A DNA stretch of 64,000 nt from an uncultured Saprospiraceae bacterium (GCA_937928575.1 CALFWW010000067.1:1-64000); one strand, 5' to 3'; shown: positions 16,145 to 24,632, counted from the first letter of the stretch. Translations and numbers: made by a program. The notes: generated by a model from the letters alone, not told the origin.

Positions 16145-16798
16145 ATGGAAGTATTTCTGAAAAAGACGGAGTTGTTAGATTTTGATGAAAAGGAGTTGTC
16201 AAAATATGCATTAGCAATTACTGAAGGAATTGACAATCCTAAGGAAAAAGCCATTAAGATTTTTACAGCTGTTCGGGATGGATGGAGATATAACGCTTAT
16301 CAATCGAGTTTGCTAAGAGAAGATTTTAAAGCGTCTAATATTTTGAAAAGAACAGAAGGACATTGTGTAGAAAAAGCCATTTTATTGACTGCCTGTTTAA
16401 GAAAAAATAATATCCCAGCAAGAATTTGTTTTTCAAAAGTGAAGAATCATATTGCGTCTGAAAAATTCGAAGCATTTATGGGGACCAATGTAATGGTGCC
16501 TCATGGAGTTGTAGAATTATTGTTGGATGATAAATGGATTCGAGTGGTTCCCGCATTTAATAAAACGCTCTGTGAAAAATTAAATGTTGGCGTGTTGGAA
16601 TTTGATGGCGAAAATGATGCAGTCTTTCAACCCTATGATAAAGAGGAAAATTTATTTATGGAATACATCGAGGACTATGGTCATTTTGAAGATGTTCCTC
16701 ACGCATTTTTTATTGAATTACTAAAAGAAAATTACCCCAAATTATTTGAAGAAGGAATAGACTTAGAAAAGTTGGGATTGAAATTGAAGAAAAACTAA
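16145..16798 (+). CDS. Transglutaminase-like (papain-fold) domain protein
   Basis: This 217-residue cytoplasmic protein has a transglutaminase-like core. The probable nucleophile Cys is in EGHCVEKAILLTACLRKNNI (about residues 76-95), a partner His is in VPHGVVELLLDDKW, and a downstream acidic residue is likely in the RVVPAF region. There is no signal peptide. It starts 6 bases after the paaF-like stop codon and ends 6 bases before the E1 gene, so the three genes form a tight unit. Such proteins may act as peptidases or amide-processing enzymes. No link to phenylacetate is known to me. Confidence 0.72.
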   Translation: MEVFLKKTELLDFDEKELSKYALAITEGIDNPKEKAIKIFTAVRDGWRYNAYQSSLLREDFKASNILKRTEGHCVEKAILLTACLRKNNIPARICFSKVKNHIASEKFEAFMGTNVMVPHGVVELLLDDKWIRVVPAFNKTLCEKLNVGVLEFDGENDAVFQPYDKEENLFMEYIEDYGHFEDVPHAFFIELLKENYPKLFEEGIDLEKLGLKLKKN

Positions 16799-16804
16799 AG
16801 CTAA

Positions 16805-18877
16805 ATGTTAGACACGAAATCTAAAATATCTAAAGCGATTTTACTCAAAGCCTATGAGCTGATGCATACCGCTAAATGCATGACAGAATTGTACGAGGAA
16901 AATATGAAAGTGGTCGGGAAGTATGTACACGCGACGTCACGAGGACATGAAGCAATTCAAATTGCGATGGGGATGCTATTAAAGCCTCAGGATTTTGCGG
17001 CTCCTTATTACAGAGACGATAGTATGTTGTTAGGAATTGGGATGGAGCCTTACGATTTGATGTTGCAATTGTTAGCCAAAAAAGAGGATCCATTTTCTGG
17101 AGGGCGGACTTATTATTCCCATCCAAGTTTGAAAGATGATGACAAACCGACGATTCCACATCAATCTTCCGCAACGGGTATGCAGGCAATTCCTACTACT
17201 GGAGTAGCAATGGGGATTCAATACAAAGAAACACAAGGCCTGGCGGATAAAAAATTGAAGGAAAAACCAGTGGTTGTTTGCTCGCTCGGTGATGCATCTG
17301 TGACAGAAGGTGAAGTAGCAGAAGCCTTTCAAATGGCAGGTTTAAAACAATTTCCAATTCTATATTTAGTGCAAGACAATGAATGGGATATCTCAGCAAG
17401 TGCAGATGAAATTCGTGCCATGAATGCGTATGAATATGCGCAAGGATTTGGTGGCTTGGAAGCAGTGACAATAGATGGTAGTGATTTTACAACTTGCTAT
17501 TTGACGTTGGAAAAAGTGGTCAAGAAAATTAGAAAAGAGCGTCGTCCATTTTTAGTGCATGCGACCGTTCCATTGTTGAATCACCATACATCAGGTGTTC
17601 GGATGGAGTGGTATCGTGATGATTTAGAAGAAGACAAAAAACAAGACCCACATCCAATCTTGAGAAATCAATTGCTGGATGCAGGAGTTAAAGAGAAAGA
17701 AATTCTAACAATAGAAAAACGAGCAAAGAAAAAAGTTGAATCGGATTATCAAAAAGCACTCAAAGCAGAAGATCCTAAACCGGAAGATTTGTTTACGCAT
17801 GATTTTGCACCAACACCAATTACTGAAGAATTAGGAGAGCGCGAACCCGCTGACAAGGAACCCACCGTGATGGTCGATTGCGCTTTATTTGCAATTAAAG
17901 AATTGATGGCCAAATATCCAGAGTGTCTGCTATACGGGCAGGATGTTGGTATTCGATTGGGTGGTGTTTTTAGAGAAGCAGCGACTTTAGCTGAGCAATT
18001 TGGTACAGACCGTGTGTTTAATACCCCAATTCAAGAAGCATTTATCATTGGAAGTACGGTGGGTATGTCTGCAGTTGGATTGAAGCCAATAGTGGAAGTA
18101 CAATTTGCAGATTATATTTGGCCGGGATTGAATCAACTCTTCACTGAAGTAAGTCGCTCGTGCTATTTATCTAATGGAAAATTTCCCGTCAGCTCCATCC
18201 TACGGGTACCCATCGGTGCCTATGGAAGTGGAGGACCTTATCACTCATCAAGTGTAGAGTCTGTTGTCACCAATATCCGTGGAATCAAAATCGCCTATCC
18301 AAGTAACGGCGCCGACCTAAAAGGCTTAATGAAATCCGCGTATCATGATCCCAATCCAGTTGTCATTTTCGAACACAAAGGATTGTACTGGTCAAAAGTA
18401 AAAGGAACTGCAGCAGCAAGTACCATTGAACCTTCCGAAGATTATGTCATCCCTTTTGGAAAAGCAAGAATCGCATTGCAAGCCGATGAAGACAAAGTAA
18501 AATCAGGAGAATCCATCTTCGTCATCTGTTACGGAATGGGTGTGCATTGGGCTTTAAATGCAGCGAAGAAATATAAAGGTCAAGTTGAAATCCTCGATTT
18601 AAGAACACTCTATCCACTGGATGAGGAGGCGATAATGGAAGGTGCGAAAAAACATAGCAAAGTTTTGGTGATTACGGAAGAACCAGTTAACAATAGTTTT
18701 GCGCAAAGTATTGCTGCGCGTGTTCAAGAAAATTGCTTTGAGCATTTGGATGCACCAGTTGCAACTATCGGTTCTGAAAATATGCCAGCCATTCCTTTAA
18801 ATTCGACATTAGAGCAAACGATGATTCCTTCCATCGAGAAGGTCACTGAGAAAATCGGAAAGGTTTTGGATTATTAG
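16805..18877 (+). CDS. Fused alpha/beta 2-oxoacid (branched-chain) dehydrogenase E1
   Basis: A thiamine-diphosphate-dependent E1 that decarboxylates branched-chain or similar 2-oxoacids and passes the acyl group to an E2 lipoyl protein. The alpha half (about residues 1-330) has AAPYYRDDSMLLGIG and the TPP motif GDASVTEGEVAEAFQMAG ending in QDN. The beta half (about 355-690) has LLYGQDVGIRLGGVF, VEVQFADYIWPGLNQL, GAYGSGGPYHSS and EILDLRTLYPLD. Alpha/beta fusion into one 690-residue chain is common in Bacteroidota. No E2 or E3 is nearby. The aromatic-acid context leaves open an arylpyruvate-type substrate, but that is speculation. Confidence 0.88.
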   Translation: MLDTKSKISKAILLKAYELMHTAKCMTELYEENMKVVGKYVHATSRGHEAIQIAMGMLLKPQDFAAPYYRDDSMLLGIGMEPYDLMLQLLAKKEDPFSGGRTYYSHPSLKDDDKPTIPHQSSATGMQAIPTTGVAMGIQYKETQGLADKKLKEKPVVVCSLGDASVTEGEVAEAFQMAGLKQFPILYLVQDNEWDISASADEIRAMNAYEYAQGFGGLEAVTIDGSDFTTCYLTLEKVVKKIRKERRPFLVHATVPLLNHHTSGVRMEWYRDDLEEDKKQDPHPILRNQLLDAGVKEKEILTIEKRAKKKVESDYQKALKAEDPKPEDLFTHDFAPTPITEELGEREPADKEPTVMVDCALFAIKELMAKYPECLLYGQDVGIRLGGVFREAATLAEQFGTDRVFNTPIQEAFIIGSTVGMSAVGLKPIVEVQFADYIWPGLNQLFTEVSRSCYLSNGKFPVSSILRVPIGAYGSGGPYHSSSVESVVTNIRGIKIAYPSNGADLKGLMKSAYHDPNPVVIFEHKGLYWSKVKGTAAASTIEPSEDYVIPFGKARIALQADEDKVKSGESIFVICYGMGVHWALNAAKKYKGQVEILDLRTLYPLDEEAIMEGAKKHSKVLVITEEPVNNSFAQSIAARVQENCFEHLDAPVATIGSENMPAIPLNSTLEQTMIPSIEKVTEKIGKVLDY

Positions 18878-18943
18878 TTGGATGGGTATTCTTGTTGGTT
18901 CTGTTTCCAAATTTTCAAACAGACACGAATATCTACCCAACTA
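18875..18943. terminator. Bidirectional hairpin between convergent stop codons
   Basis: The 66-base convergent spacer is almost entirely palindromic. The arm starting at the E1 stop codon (18875-18891) pairs imperfectly with 18927-18943, and TCTGTTT (18900-18906) pairs perfectly with AAACAGA (18917-18923) inside. It lacks a clear T tract, so termination is inferred from position between two stop codons. Confidence 0.5.
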
Positions 18944-20323
18944 TTAAGGTACACAAGGAACCATATCAGCCAAGAAATCAGCATTCAATTCCACCTCAAA
19001 TCCTGGTAGCAAATCAATATAATTTCCAGCATAATAAGTAATGTCAGCTCCATTCAACACAACACCAGTTGAAGTGATTACATTACTTACTTGAAAAACT
19101 TCTGTGATTACAGGATGTGAAGAGAATGTTTGATTGATTAGGCAATTGCTTGGTGTAGAAAAAATCCCCAAAGGACTTGTATAAGATCCACCCTGAGTAC
19201 AATTTACGGTGATAGAAAATTCATAGTTTGTTCCGCTAGTTAAATTAGTCAATGAAAGTATATTGTTGAGAATTGTCATTGACATCCATGAAGTAGAACC
19301 GACTGGACGATATTGAACAGTATAACTTGTCGCATAATTGGATGCTTCCCAACTGATAGTTGCTGAGTTTCCAGTAATGTTGGACGCAGTAGCTACCATG
19401 ACCATTGGTGCTGTGGGGATACCACTTTGCAATTTAGTGTGAAGGCCTCCATTATTAGTATCTGTATAATTTTGGAATTCTGTCATTGCACATGGATCCA
19501 TTTTTAAATAATAATCCATCCAAGGATTCACTATTGCAAACATTTGTTGATGATGACTGGCTTGAGATATGGTATTTCCACAACTTCCAGCAAGTGTTTG
19601 ACCCGTAACACAAAATGAAAAAGCAGATGCAATTCCAAAATTACAATGATTGGCTCCATTGATTTCCAAGTATGCTTTGTAAGAAGAAGCCAATGCATTA
19701 TACATTGGTAGCTGGTGATCGATCGGTGGTACGACACAATCCGCTCCACCCGCAACGACTAATGATGGGATGGTGATTGAACTTGCTGCTGCAATCGCAG
19801 ATGGATTCGTTTCCGCAGCAGCTAAACTTATATGAGTCGTCACATTTGTATTCGTTGCAGTACCCAGAAAAGAAGCACCGCCACCCATGGAGTGACCCAT
19901 GATAGAAGATTTTTCATTGAGCTTATTGAAAAACGGAGAATTAATGTTAGAATTTTCCGCCAAATAAGTGTTGACAAGAAAAGATAGATCTTCTCCAAAT
20001 TCAGCATGATCAGGAGCATTGAAAATACTACCTCCTTCTGTTTCAGGAAAGATCATAATATATCCCTGTGGAACAAATTCATTCCACCAAACACTATATT
20101 CCGAAATCGCTACTCCAAACCCATGACCAAAAACAATTATTGGGAATTCTCCATTCGCAATATTTCCTGTAGCATCAGTCGGGAAATAAACCTCGCCGAA
20201 AACATCTCTATTGTTACGAGCAGGATCTAAATAGGAGAAAGATGTATTTCCAATTGAAAATTGCGCAGATATATCGGTTACGAAAAATGATAGCGCTACT
20301 AAAAGAAGGGTCAGTTTTTGCAT
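18944..20323 (-). CDS. Secreted alpha/beta hydrolase with fibronectin III domain
   Basis: An exported 459-residue protein with signal peptide MQKLTLLLVALSFFVTDISA. The alpha/beta-hydrolase domain (about residues 25-300) resembles chlorophyllase/polyester-hydrolase-like enzymes: an oxyanion segment FPIIVFGHGFG, nucleophile elbow GHSMGGGAS, Asp in VVAGGADCVVPP and His in INGANHCNFG. A fibronectin III domain follows (about 305-390, SATISWEASNYATSYTVQYR). The last 60 residues (ITYYAGNYIDLLPGFEVELN) resemble the C-terminal beta-stack tails seen on Bacteroidota secreted proteins rather than a PNP-type tail. Substrate unknown. Confidence 0.82.
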   Translation of the reverse strand: MQKLTLLLVALSFFVTDISAQFSIGNTSFSYLDPARNNRDVFGEVYFPTDATGNIANGEFPIIVFGHGFGVAISEYSVWWNEFVPQGYIMIFPETEGGSIFNAPDHAEFGEDLSFLVNTYLAENSNINSPFFNKLNEKSSIMGHSMGGGASFLGTATNTNVTTHISLAAAETNPSAIAAASSITIPSLVVAGGADCVVPPIDHQLPMYNALASSYKAYLEINGANHCNFGIASAFSFCVTGQTLAGSCGNTISQASHHQQMFAIVNPWMDYYLKMDPCAMTEFQNYTDTNNGGLHTKLQSGIPTAPMVMVATASNITGNSATISWEASNYATSYTVQYRPVGSTSWMSMTILNNILSLTNLTSGTNYEFSITVNCTQGGSYTSPLGIFSTPSNCLINQTFSSHPVITEVFQVSNVITSTGVVLNGADITYYAGNYIDLLPGFEVELNADFLADMVPCVP

Positions 20324-20378
20324 GGTGTTTTTTGTTTGAAGTTGGATTAAGTGATTAAATATAATAAAAAAAATTATA

Positions 20379-21158
20379 CTATATGCTCTTTATTTTCCCA
20401 CCATCCACTTGCAAATTAACACCAGTAATATAGGAGGCATCCGGAGAGGCTAAAAATGCAATTGCTTTTGCGATTTCTTCAACCTCTGCAAATCGACCCA
20501 TCGGAATTTCATCTAGCATTATTTGAGTTGCTGCTTCTTTTGAAATGGAAAGTTTTTCTTGTTTTGCAGCTATTATGTTATCAACTCTTGTTGTTTTTGT
20601 GGTTCCTGGAAGTAAGTTGTTGACGGTAATTCCAGTAGTCGCCAATTCCGTTGAAAGTGTTTTGGCCCAACTACCCATCGCTCCTCTGATTGTATTGGAC
20701 ACACCCAATCCAACAATAGGTTGTCGGATAGATGTAGAGACGATATTAATAATCCTTCCATATTCTGCTTTTTCCATAGATGGGATTACTTTCTGAGAAA
20801 TTAAATGACTGGTCAAAATATGTAGTTTAAAGGCAGTCGCTAATTCTGTTATATCCGCATCCAAGAGTCTCCCAGGTGCAGGTCCACCACAATTATTGAT
20901 CAAAATATGAATAGTGGTGGAAGCAGTAAGTGCATCAATCTTATTCACCAAATCAGTCGTGTCATTAAAGTCAGCAATTAATATTTGATGATCCAGATTA
21001 TTGATTGCATTGATTCTGGCAAGTTTATCTAACAATTTACTTTCAGATCTTCCGGTAAGAATGATTCGACATCCCATCTTTGCTAACGCTACAGCAGTAC
21101 CAAATCCCAGTCCATCAGAACCTCCACAAACCAATGCGGTCTTATCTTTTAATTTCAT
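20379..21158 (-). CDS. Short-chain dehydrogenase/reductase with atypical active site
   Basis: A 259-residue Rossmann-fold oxidoreductase. The cofactor loop is ALVCGGSDGLGFGTAVALA, with a GGSDGLG variant of TGxxxGxG, and NNCGGP stands where NNAG is usual. After the Ser of NIVSTS, the position of the classical Tyr-x3-Lys is occupied by SNTIRGAM; a later Lys is in SWAKTLSTEL. The catalytic Tyr therefore appears to be missing. A subgroup of SDRs with SNxxR at this site is common in databases, as I recall, and its chemistry is poorly defined. The C-terminus YITGVNLQVDGG is standard. It lies 55 bases from the hydrolase gene on the same strand. Confidence 0.85.
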   Translation of the reverse strand: MKLKDKTALVCGGSDGLGFGTAVALAKMGCRIILTGRSESKLLDKLARINAINNLDHQILIADFNDTTDLVNKIDALTASTTIHILINNCGGPAPGRLLDADITELATAFKLHILTSHLISQKVIPSMEKAEYGRIINIVSTSIRQPIVGLGVSNTIRGAMGSWAKTLSTELATTGITVNNLLPGTTKTTRVDNIIAAKQEKLSISKEAATQIMLDEIPMGRFAEVEEIAKAIAFLASPDASYITGVNLQVDGGKIKSI

Positions 21159-21360
21159 ATTGTAAAATTTTACGAGTTTGATTCGAAATAAATATAGGGA
21201 ATTTTGATTTTATCTAATATTTCAGATCCGCTAGGATACTTCTGGTTTTCACGAGCTCACGCGCTCGCCTCCTTCTTCCAACTTCTTCCAAGTAGGGCCG
21301 CCCAATTTATTGGTCGGGTGGATCAAATACGCTATAATACAGATTGAACCCCAAAATAGC
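21159..21360. other. Spacer with AT-rich leader and fragmentary repeats
   Basis: No ORF of note. It includes CGAGC/GCTCG and GGCCGCCC/GGTCGGGTGG-like inverted segments (about 21254-21320) that look like remnants of dispersed repeats next to the tandem repeat beginning at 21361. Confidence 0.35.
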
Positions 21361-21694
21361 GGTTATCTATGAGAAAAATTTATCGATATCTGCGTTGAAA
21401 AGCTTCACCGTAACTAAGGCTATGTTTACGTTTTTCGCCTTAATCTCAATAAATTTTTCCTCCATATAATTTGCAAGCCCTTTTGTAGTACAAGCCAGCG
21501 CGATTATATAGTACAAATAATACTCTATAATTGCGGTTATCTTTGAGAAAAATTTCCCGATATCTTCGTTAGAAAGCCCTGTCTGCTTGGCGCAGTCAGG
21601 CAGGCTCGCCGTAACTAAGGCTATGTCTACGTTTTCTGCCTTGATCTCGAAAAATTTTCCTTCCAAATATATCCGCACTTTTAGACTACAATTT
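21361..21694. repeat. 174-bp imperfect tandem repeat, second copy also at 1-134
   Basis: The block starting GGTTATCTATGAGAAAAATT at 21361 is repeated from 21535 (period 174). The first unit has diverged and lacks a 'CCTGTCTGCTTGGCGCAG' insert carried by the second. The second unit (21561-21694) is nearly identical to window bases 1-134. The repeat therefore occurs on both sides of the 21-kb paa region in direct orientation. Confidence 0.8.
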
Positions 21695-21705
21695 TTATAA
21701 AACAT
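21367..21705 (-). CDS. Uncertain ORF made of two tandem repeat units
   Basis: A 112-residue reading frame consisting of two related halves: YLEGKFFEIKAENVDIALVT with a DIGKFFSKI ending, and YMEEKFIEIKAKNVNIALVT with a DIDKFFS ending. The amino-acid pattern is better conserved between the halves than the DNA, which hints at coding. The frame ends where the DNA repeat ends, and a related copy at 1-134 has no start codon. I do not recognise the family. It may be a small repeat protein or a chance frame through a dispersed repeat. Confidence 0.35.
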   Translation of the reverse strand: MFYKNCSLKVRIYLEGKFFEIKAENVDIALVTASLPDCAKQTGLSNEDIGKFFSKITAIIEYYLYYIIALACTTKGLANYMEEKFIEIKAKNVNIALVTVKLFNADIDKFFS

Positions 21706-21722
21706 TACTTTTTAAATTTTCG

Positions 21723-21962
21723 TTAGGATGGACTTTTAATTTTCCTAAAATAAAGTAGTGTGCCTTCCGTAAATGAATAGCTATGTTGAGAGGAGGTGTA
21801 ATTTTCTGAATTGATAAATTCATACCCATCAATTTCCATTTCATCAATGGCAGCTTGTATGTTGTTTGCCGTTTGTACACCATCCACCACAAATCTTTTT
21901 CCAGAAAGGAAAGACTTGCTATGGAAAGTGCTATTAATAAATAATGTCCTAATGGTTTTCAT
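21723..21962 (-). CDS. Small hypothetical protein (79 residues)
   Basis: A short protein with a plausible globular pattern: a hydrophobic N-terminal strand (MKTIRTLFINSTF), a helix NIQAAIDEMEIDGYEFINSE and a final strand TLLYFRKI. It resembles the layout of very small alpha/beta proteins of unknown function, but I cannot name a family. It lies 33 bases downstream of the SDR gene at 21996-22697, in the same direction. A signal peptide is absent. Confidence 0.5.
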   Translation of the reverse strand: MKTIRTLFINSTFHSKSFLSGKRFVVDGVQTANNIQAAIDEMEIDGYEFINSENYTSSQHSYSFTEGTLLYFRKIKSPS

Positions 21963-21995
21963 AACAACAAGATTGTGTAACTACTAATTATTTTG

Positions 21996-22697
21996 TTATA
22001 AATCTCCTAATTGAGGTCTCAGCACAATTTCTTCCACCACAGCGGATGGACTTAATGAATAAGCATTCCAAACGGATAACGCAATATCATTTGCTTCCAT
22101 CAATCTTTCTTTTGGAAGATCAACACCTGCCCATGAATTAGACCAAGTGGCACCCGGTAAAATAGCAGTTACTTTAATTCCTTTTTCCTTCAGTTCTTCT
22201 CGCAATACTTTGGAAAAACCTAACAATGCAAATTTGGAAATAGAGTAGGAGCCTCCGTTGGGATAAGCAATTTGACTGGCAATGGAGCACATATTAAAAA
22301 TGTGACCTTTCCCTTTTTTGACCAACGTGGGAAGTAAGGCACGTGTAAAATGATATGCGCTATACAAGTTGGTTTCGATCATCATTTCAAGATTGCCTGC
22401 TTCTTCTTCAGCAATGGCACCGGGGAGGAAAACACCAGCATTATTAATCAGCACATCAAAATCTCCCCATTTTTCTTTGATCAAATCTGCAAATGCCAAC
22501 ACCTCTTTTTTGTTTTGCATATTGCAAACTTGCGTAAGCACATTGATAGCTGGATTAATTTTGTTTAGGGCTTTTTCCATCTCATCAAGATCTGATTGCG
22601 TCCTTGAACAAACAGCTATATCGAAATTTTTCGCAGCAAATACATCTGCAATGGCACGACCGATTCCTTTTGTTCCTCCTGTAATAATAATTTTCAT
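21996..22697 (-). CDS. Short-chain dehydrogenase/reductase
   Basis: A classical 233-residue SDR. The NAD(P) loop is IIITGGTKGIGRAIA (about residues 3-17); NNAGVFLPG is present; the catalytic set is Ser in NMCSIAS and Tyr-x3-Lys in GGSYSISKFALLGF. VTAILPGATWS follows the active site. Unlike the SDR at 20379-21158 it has the complete active site. Typical relatives reduce 3-oxoacyl or carbonyl substrates; the substrate here is unknown. Confidence 0.88.
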   Translation of the reverse strand: MKIIITGGTKGIGRAIADVFAAKNFDIAVCSRTQSDLDEMEKALNKINPAINVLTQVCNMQNKKEVLAFADLIKEKWGDFDVLINNAGVFLPGAIAEEEAGNLEMMIETNLYSAYHFTRALLPTLVKKGKGHIFNMCSIASQIAYPNGGSYSISKFALLGFSKVLREELKEKGIKVTAILPGATWSNSWAGVDLPKERLMEANDIALSVWNAYSLSPSAVVEEIVLRPQLGDL

Positions 22698-23063
22698 GAA
22701 TGCGTTTGAGTGTTAAAATTAAGTCCTACTCCATTAAAAGATGAATGATCAACCTGTCAACTTTTGGACTAAAATGGTTTTTTAAAGTAGATAAGCAACA
22801 AAAATAAATATTAAGGCTTCAGAATACCAATAATACATGCTGTAATCTAAATTAGTGAAATAGACATAGAGGAAAATTTCCAAAGGTCAGGGCGGAAAAA
22901 CCTCCCAGAACGTGCCACTTGAGCAGGCAGGCAATGAGATTTGGAAATTTTACTTATAGATCAGCGCTATTTTAGGTTTCAATTTGTATAAACTTAAATT
23001 TAACCTATTTTTGACACCTATCTCAGATACTTACGTAGAATAGTTACACCTAATATTATAGAA
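22698..23063. promoter_or_regulatory. Divergent spacer with long inverted repeat and MlaE promoter
   Basis: No ORF. AAAATTTCCAAA (22873-22884) is the exact reverse complement of TTTGGAAATTTT (22940-22951), enclosing a GC-richer 55-base core (GGTCAGGGCGG...). Downstream, TTTG (22983-22986) and TATTTTTG (23006-23013) are 19 bases apart, an excellent match to the Bacteroidota -33/-7 promoter, ahead of the transporter genes at 23064. Confidence 0.6.
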
Positions 23064-23810
23064 ATGGGGTTAAATATTTTTTATCATTTTGGACGTTACC
23101 TGTTGCTGATTAAATCTGCTTTCGGAAGGCCGGAGAAGTTTTCGATGTACTGGAAGGAGACCATTCGCCAGATGTATGATATCGGTGTCGGGTCATTGGT
23201 AATTGTATTTATTATTTCCATTTTTATTGGAGCGGTTTCCGCAGTTCAGTATTCTTATCAATTGAGTGATAGCTTTATTCCTAAATATTACATTGGATAT
23301 ATAGTTAGAGATAGTACGATCATAGAATTGGCACCAACAATCACCTGTCTGGTATTGGCAGGAAAAGTGGGGTCTAACATTGCAGCGGAGATTGGAGGAA
23401 TGCGGCAGAAAGAACATATTGATGCCATGGAAATTATGGGCGTCAATACGGCAGGTTATCTCATTATGCCAAAAATAATCGCAGCTATCACCATGATTCC
23501 TGTTTTGGTTTGTATTGCAGCATTTGTAAGTATTACGGGTGGTTACTTAGCAGTTGTTATTCCTAGGTTGATGACTGGAGAGGAATTTATTTATGGATTA
23601 CATTCTTTCTATGTTCCTTACAACGTGTTTATGATGTTTGTAAAGGCATTTGTTTTTGCATTTATTTTAACAACGGTATCTTGTTATCAAGGTTATTATG
23701 TAAAAGGAGGAAGTGTTGAATTGGGAGTAGCAAGCACTCAGGCTGTAGTATATAGTGATATCCTCATACTGTTGGCAGATTATTTCATTGCCATGATTCT
23801 TACCTTCTAA
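23064..23810 (+). CDS. mlaE: MlaE-family lipid ABC transporter permease
   Basis: Inner-membrane permease of the Mla/Mce-type phospholipid transport system. It has 248 residues with about five or six membrane segments. Family hallmarks are the interface helix FIISIFIGAVSAVQYSYQL, LAPTITCLVLAGKVGSNIAA with EIGGMRQKEHIDAMEIMGVN (coupling region), and a C-terminal GYYVKGGSVELGVASTQAVV. It is followed after 14 bases by the ATPase gene, the usual order. No MlaD/MCE substrate-binding gene is next to the pair. Confidence 0.9.
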   Translation: MGLNIFYHFGRYLLLIKSAFGRPEKFSMYWKETIRQMYDIGVGSLVIVFIISIFIGAVSAVQYSYQLSDSFIPKYYIGYIVRDSTIIELAPTITCLVLAGKVGSNIAAEIGGMRQKEHIDAMEIMGVNTAGYLIMPKIIAAITMIPVLVCIAAFVSITGGYLAVVIPRLMTGEEFIYGLHSFYVPYNVFMMFVKAFVFAFILTTVSCYQGYYVKGGSVELGVASTQAVVYSDILILLADYFIAMILTF

Positions 23811-23824
23811 CTGGAAATAAACTT

Positions 23825-24592
23825 ATGATTCGTACAGAAGATATTTATAAGTCATTTGGAGAGACAGAAGTGCTCAAGGGGATTTCAATCACTTTTGAGA
23901 CCGGTAAAACCAACCTGATCATCGGATCTAGTGGAGCCGGAAAGACGGTGTTATTAAAATTGTTAGTTGGATTATTTAAGCCAACTGCTGGGACAGTCTG
24001 GTACGATGATATTGACTTTTGCAACATCGGTAAAAAGGAAGCTAGAGAAATCAGAATGGAAGTAGGAATGCTTTTTCAAGGAAATGCATTATTCGATTCC
24101 ATGACAGTAGAAGAGAACATCGCGTTTCCATTAGATATGTTTACCAGCAAAACAAAGGCTGAAAAATTAGCAAGAGTTAATTATTGTCTGGAACGAGTAA
24201 ATTTGGAAGGTCAAAATAAAAAGTTTCCATCTGAAATTAGTGGAGGTATGCAAAAACGCGTAGGTATTGCACGAGCTATTGTATTGGAACCCAAATATCT
24301 TTTTTGTGATGAACCCAACTCGGGATTAGATCCCAAAACTTCAATCGTTATTGATGAATTAATTCAAGATATCACTTACGAAAACAACATCACAACCGTA
24401 ATTAATACCCACGATATGAATTCCGTTATGGAAATAGGGGACAATATCGCATTGTTGCATTTTGGAAAACTTGCTTGGCAGGGAAATAAGACGGAAGTAT
24501 TAACTAGTGAAAATGAAACCTTAAAGGGCTTTATCTTTGCATCCCCATTCCTACAGAAATTGCGTCAGACTGCAATCGAAAATCCACAATAA
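23825..24592 (+). CDS. mlaF: MlaF-type ABC transporter ATP-binding protein
   Basis: ATPase partner of the upstream permease. Of its 255 residues, Walker A is GSSGAGKTVLLK (about 36-47), the Q-loop is MLFQGNALFDSMTVEEN (the LFQ-x-ALFDS motif typical of Mla/Mce ATPases), the ABC signature is EISGGMQKRVGIARA, Walker B is YLFCDEPNSGLDP and the switch His is in INTHDM. It drives retrograde or anterograde lipid movement between membranes, the direction being unresolved. The gene ends in a shared terminator. Confidence 0.92.
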   Translation: MIRTEDIYKSFGETEVLKGISITFETGKTNLIIGSSGAGKTVLLKLLVGLFKPTAGTVWYDDIDFCNIGKKEAREIRMEVGMLFQGNALFDSMTVEENIAFPLDMFTSKTKAEKLARVNYCLERVNLEGQNKKFPSEISGGMQKRVGIARAIVLEPKYLFCDEPNSGLDPKTSIVIDELIQDITYENNITTVINTHDMNSVMEIGDNIALLHFGKLAWQGNKTEVLTSENETLKGFIFASPFLQKLRQTAIENPQ

Positions 24593-24632
24593 AAAAGCCT
24601 ACTCTATGCTAATAGAATAGGCAGTCTTTTTT
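24591..24632. terminator. Bidirectional terminator after mlaF
   Basis: GCCTACTCTAT (24597-24607) pairs with ATAGAATAGGC (24612-24622), with one mismatch and a tetraloop. It is flanked by A6 on the left and T6 on the right. It can serve mlaF and the convergent small secreted-protein gene. Confidence 0.85.

Noticed and set aside
18944-20323. PNP-type T9SS tail on the secreted hydrolase
   Set aside because: The C-terminus lacks the PNP/YPNP strand pattern. It looks like a different beta-stack tail, so T9SS export is not claimed.
21695-21892. 65-residue minus-strand frame overlapping the small ORF at 21723-21962
   Set aside because: Alternate frame of the same DNA. The 79-residue frame has the more protein-like pattern.
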